Assembly: GCA_005881055.1 (NCBI GenBank) | Contig: VBHW01000193.1 | Coordinates: forward strand, 1,807 to 7,344 | Length of the DNA: 5,538 nt | DNA from: Chloroflexota bacterium | GTDB lineage: Bacteria; Chloroflexota; Limnocylindria; Limnocylindrales; CSP1-4 | Direction of reading: 5' to 3' | Part shown: positions 4,113 through 5,538 of the stretch, one piece after another | How the letters are laid out: each line of letters begins with the position of its first letter | How positions within the stretch are numbered: the first letter of the stretch is position 1 | Notes under the pieces: model-generated | Told to the model about the DNA's origin: nothing | Databases searched by the model: none | The model's input: the letters and a program-made list of their open reading frames with translations, nothing else | Translations under genes and position numbers: made by a program

Positions 4113-5538
4113 CGTCCCGGATCGTGCGAGGAGGGGCCGCCGTCCTCCTGGCGCTCGGCTGCGCGCTGGGTGCCCCGGCGGCGGCTCCCGCCGACGCCGC
4201 GGCTCCTGACCTCACGCTCGTCGCGACCGCGCGCTACGACGTCCAGCCTGCCCAGCGTCGGGTCCACGTGACGGTCTCGATCTCGGCGACGAACCACCAC
4301 GCCGACACGGTGATCAGGCGGTTCTGGTTCGATCGCGCGAACCTCGCCGTCCTGCCGGGAACGACGCGATTCCAGGTCCGGGCCGTGGGATCGTCGGCGC
4401 ACCCGACGGTGTCGGTCCTCTCGCGGACGCGAGGCCAGACGCTCCTCAGGATCGGGTTCGGGACGAAGCTCTACAGCGGGCGGTCGCTCGGGCTCCGCCT
4501 GACGTTCGACTTGCGCGACCCGGGCGGCTCGGCCGATCGCGACGTCCGGATCGGCGACGCGATCGCGACGTTCCCGGTCTGGGCGTTCGGCTCGACCGAC
4601 ACGCCCGGGGGCAGCGCCGCCGTGGTGATGCCGGCCGGCTACCGCGTGGAGGTCCTCCGGGGGCCGTTGAGCGGACCGACGCCGGGTGCGAAGGGTGCGC
4701 AGGTGTACTCGAGCGGTCGGCTCGCTCGTCCGCTCGACTTCTTTGCCTATGTGCTCGCGGATCGGCCCGGAGCGTATGCGACGACGCGCGTCGATCTGAC
4801 GGTTGCCGGCCAGCGGCTCCCGGTCGTTGTCCAGGCATGGCGCGACGATGCGGCGTTCGGGAAGCGGACGGCGGCGATCCTGCGGGCCGGCCTGCCGGAG
4901 CTCGGGATCCGGATCGGGATGCCGGTGCCGCTCGACCTGAATGCTGCGGCCGGCGGGCCGGGCGCCTCGCCGCAGCCGTACTCATCGGCCTCGCTGGCTG
5001 CGTCCCCGTCCACATCGCCGGCGGCTTCGGAGTCCGTGTCGCCGGTCGGGTCCTCGGCAGCCTCGCCGCCGGCGTCACCCGGCGCGTCGGCGGCTGCGTC
5101 ACCCGGCGCGTTGCCCGCGCCCAGCAGCGCGCCGGTCGCGCCGACTGCGTTGACCGTGCAGGAAGCCGTCACAAGGTCGAGCGGTGGCTACGCGGCCCTG
5201 TTCGACCCCGGGGCCGCCCGCATCGAGGTGGCGTACGACGCGAAGCCGTTCGTCGTCCTCCACGAGAGCGCCCACGCCTGGTTCAACGGCCGTCTCGTCG
5301 CCGATCGCTGGACGGCCGAGGGGTTCGCCTCGTACTACGCGGCGCTCGCGGCGCCGAAGCTGAAGATCGCGGTTCCGGCCGCCACCCTCACGAAGCCGCT
5401 CCTCGCCGCGCGCATACCGCTCAACGCGTGGCAGGCCGACGGCCGCGACGGGCGCGCCACCGACGCGTACGCCTTCACGGCCTCGCGGGTCCTCGCCGGG
5501 CTGATCGCCGCGCGAGCGGGGGCGGACGGCCTGACGGT
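4109..5538 (+). CDS. Secreted gluzincin-type zinc metallopeptidase (M1/peptidase MA-like), 3' truncated
   Basis: The frame runs open from GTG 4109 to the window edge (476 codons and 2 bases). A Sec-type signal peptide is visible: arginines at 4 and 7, hydrophobic stretch about 10-25, Ala-rich cleavage area about 23-32. A beta-rich domain follows (about 33-255), reminiscent of the N-terminal domain of M1 peptidases. The zinc site is HESAH (385-389) with E404 in RWTAEGFASYY as likely third ligand. Fourteen residues separate H389 and E404, against 18 in classical M1 aminopeptidases; the 'WxxEG' setting is that of the peptidase MA clan. A 70-residue Ala/Ser/Pro/Gly-rich stretch (278-347) interrupts the region before the zinc site. 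A GGCGGAG at 4091-4097 could be a distant Shine-Dalgarno; coupling to the upstream gene through the GTGA overlap is likely. The C-terminus, possibly a membrane anchor, is outside. Substrate unknown. Confidence 0.82.
   Translation, partial: MTSRIVRGGAAVLLALGCALGAPAAAPADAAAPDLTLVATARYDVQPAQRRVHVTVSISATNHHADTVIRRFWFDRANLAVLPGTTRFQVRAVGSSAHPTVSVLSRTRGQTLLRIGFGTKLYSGRSLGLRLTFDLRDPGGSADRDVRIGDAIATFPVWAFGSTDTPGGSAAVVMPAGYRVEVLRGPLSGPTPGAKGAQVYSSGRLARPLDFFAYVLADRPGAYATTRVDLTVAGQRLPVVVQAWRDDAAFGKRTAAILRAGLPELGIRIGMPVPLDLNAAAGGPGASPQPYSSASLAASPSTSPAASESVSPVGSSAASPPASPGASAAASPGALPAPSSAPVAPTALTVQEAVTRSSGGYAALFDPGAARIEVAYDAKPFVVLHESAHAWFNGRLVADRWTAEGFASYYAALAAPKLKIAVPAATLTKPLLAARIPLNAWQADGRDGRATDAYAFTASRVLAGLIAARAGADGLT
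5072..5111 (+). repeat. 16-bp in-frame direct repeat in the peptidase linker
   Basis: GCGTCACCCGGCGCGT occurs exactly at 5072-5087 and 5096-5111, with a period of 24 bp (eight codons). It encodes ASPGASAA followed by ASPGALPA. It indicates recent duplication inside the low-complexity linker of the metallopeptidase. Confidence 0.8.

Noticed and set aside
4129..4136. AGGAGGGG as a ribosome site for a later start of the metallopeptidase
   Set aside because: No ATG, GTG or TTG lies in frame at a usable distance downstream, and a later start would remove the n-region of the signal peptide. It is most likely codons for Arg-Gly-Gly.
4157..4163. Lipobox-like LGC in the metallopeptidase signal peptide
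   Set aside because: The residue at -3 is Ala, not the usual Leu, and an Ala-rich signal peptidase I type site follows. Lipoprotein status is possible but not supported.
4446..5172. Two overlapping minus-strand frames (4446-5102 and 4747-5172) opposite the metallopeptidase
   Set aside because: Both are low-complexity shadows. The plus frame at 4109-5538 has a signal peptide and an intact zinc motif and continues past the window edge.

Overview
This is a GC-rich bacterial window with strong G/C preference at third codon positions. All supported genes lie on the + strand. Short AT-containing promoter cores of the TAG-N-N-T type, one candidate leaderless gene, an M23 hydrolase with a PcsB/EnvC-like coiled coil and a Cys-bracketed active site, and a YbjN-like protein together suggest a high-GC Chloroflexota lineage (Limnocylindria-like). 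A high-GC actinobacterial relative is the alternative. This placement is inference from gene character, not from a marker gene.

Layout. Bases 1-474 hold the C-terminal part of a type IV prepilin peptidase (A24 family), entering from the left edge. Bases 475-709 have no convincing gene. They hold a long inverted repeat that spans the prepilin peptidase stop codon, a good promoter candidate (TTGGAC, 17 bp, TAGGAT) and two further hairpins. Bases 710-2044 encode a secreted coiled-coil M23 murein endopeptidase. Bases 2045-2182 hold an extended -10 promoter, a 14-bp direct repeat, a hairpin and a Shine-Dalgarno sequence leading into glgC (2183-3454), the ADP-glucose synthesis enzyme of glycogen formation. 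The 3' end of glgC is made of in-frame 15-bp repeats that run directly into three 19-bp tandem repeats (3443-3499). Bases 3582-4112 encode a YbjN-like cytosolic protein, probably from a leaderless mRNA. Its stop codon overlaps (GTGA) the start of a secreted gluzincin-type metallopeptidase that runs off the right edge (4109-5538).

How they work together. Two genes concern the envelope (prepilin processing and wall cleavage), one concerns carbon storage, and the last two form a translationally coupled pair. Promoter-like sequences before genes 2, 3 and 4 suggest three separate transcription units following the prepilin peptidase, not one long operon. I see no clearly new defence, mobile or biosynthetic system. 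The most unusual points are the repeat-built end of glgC, the structured gap at 462-674, and the coupled YbjN-like/peptidase pair, whose peptidase domain is interrupted by a low-complexity insert.
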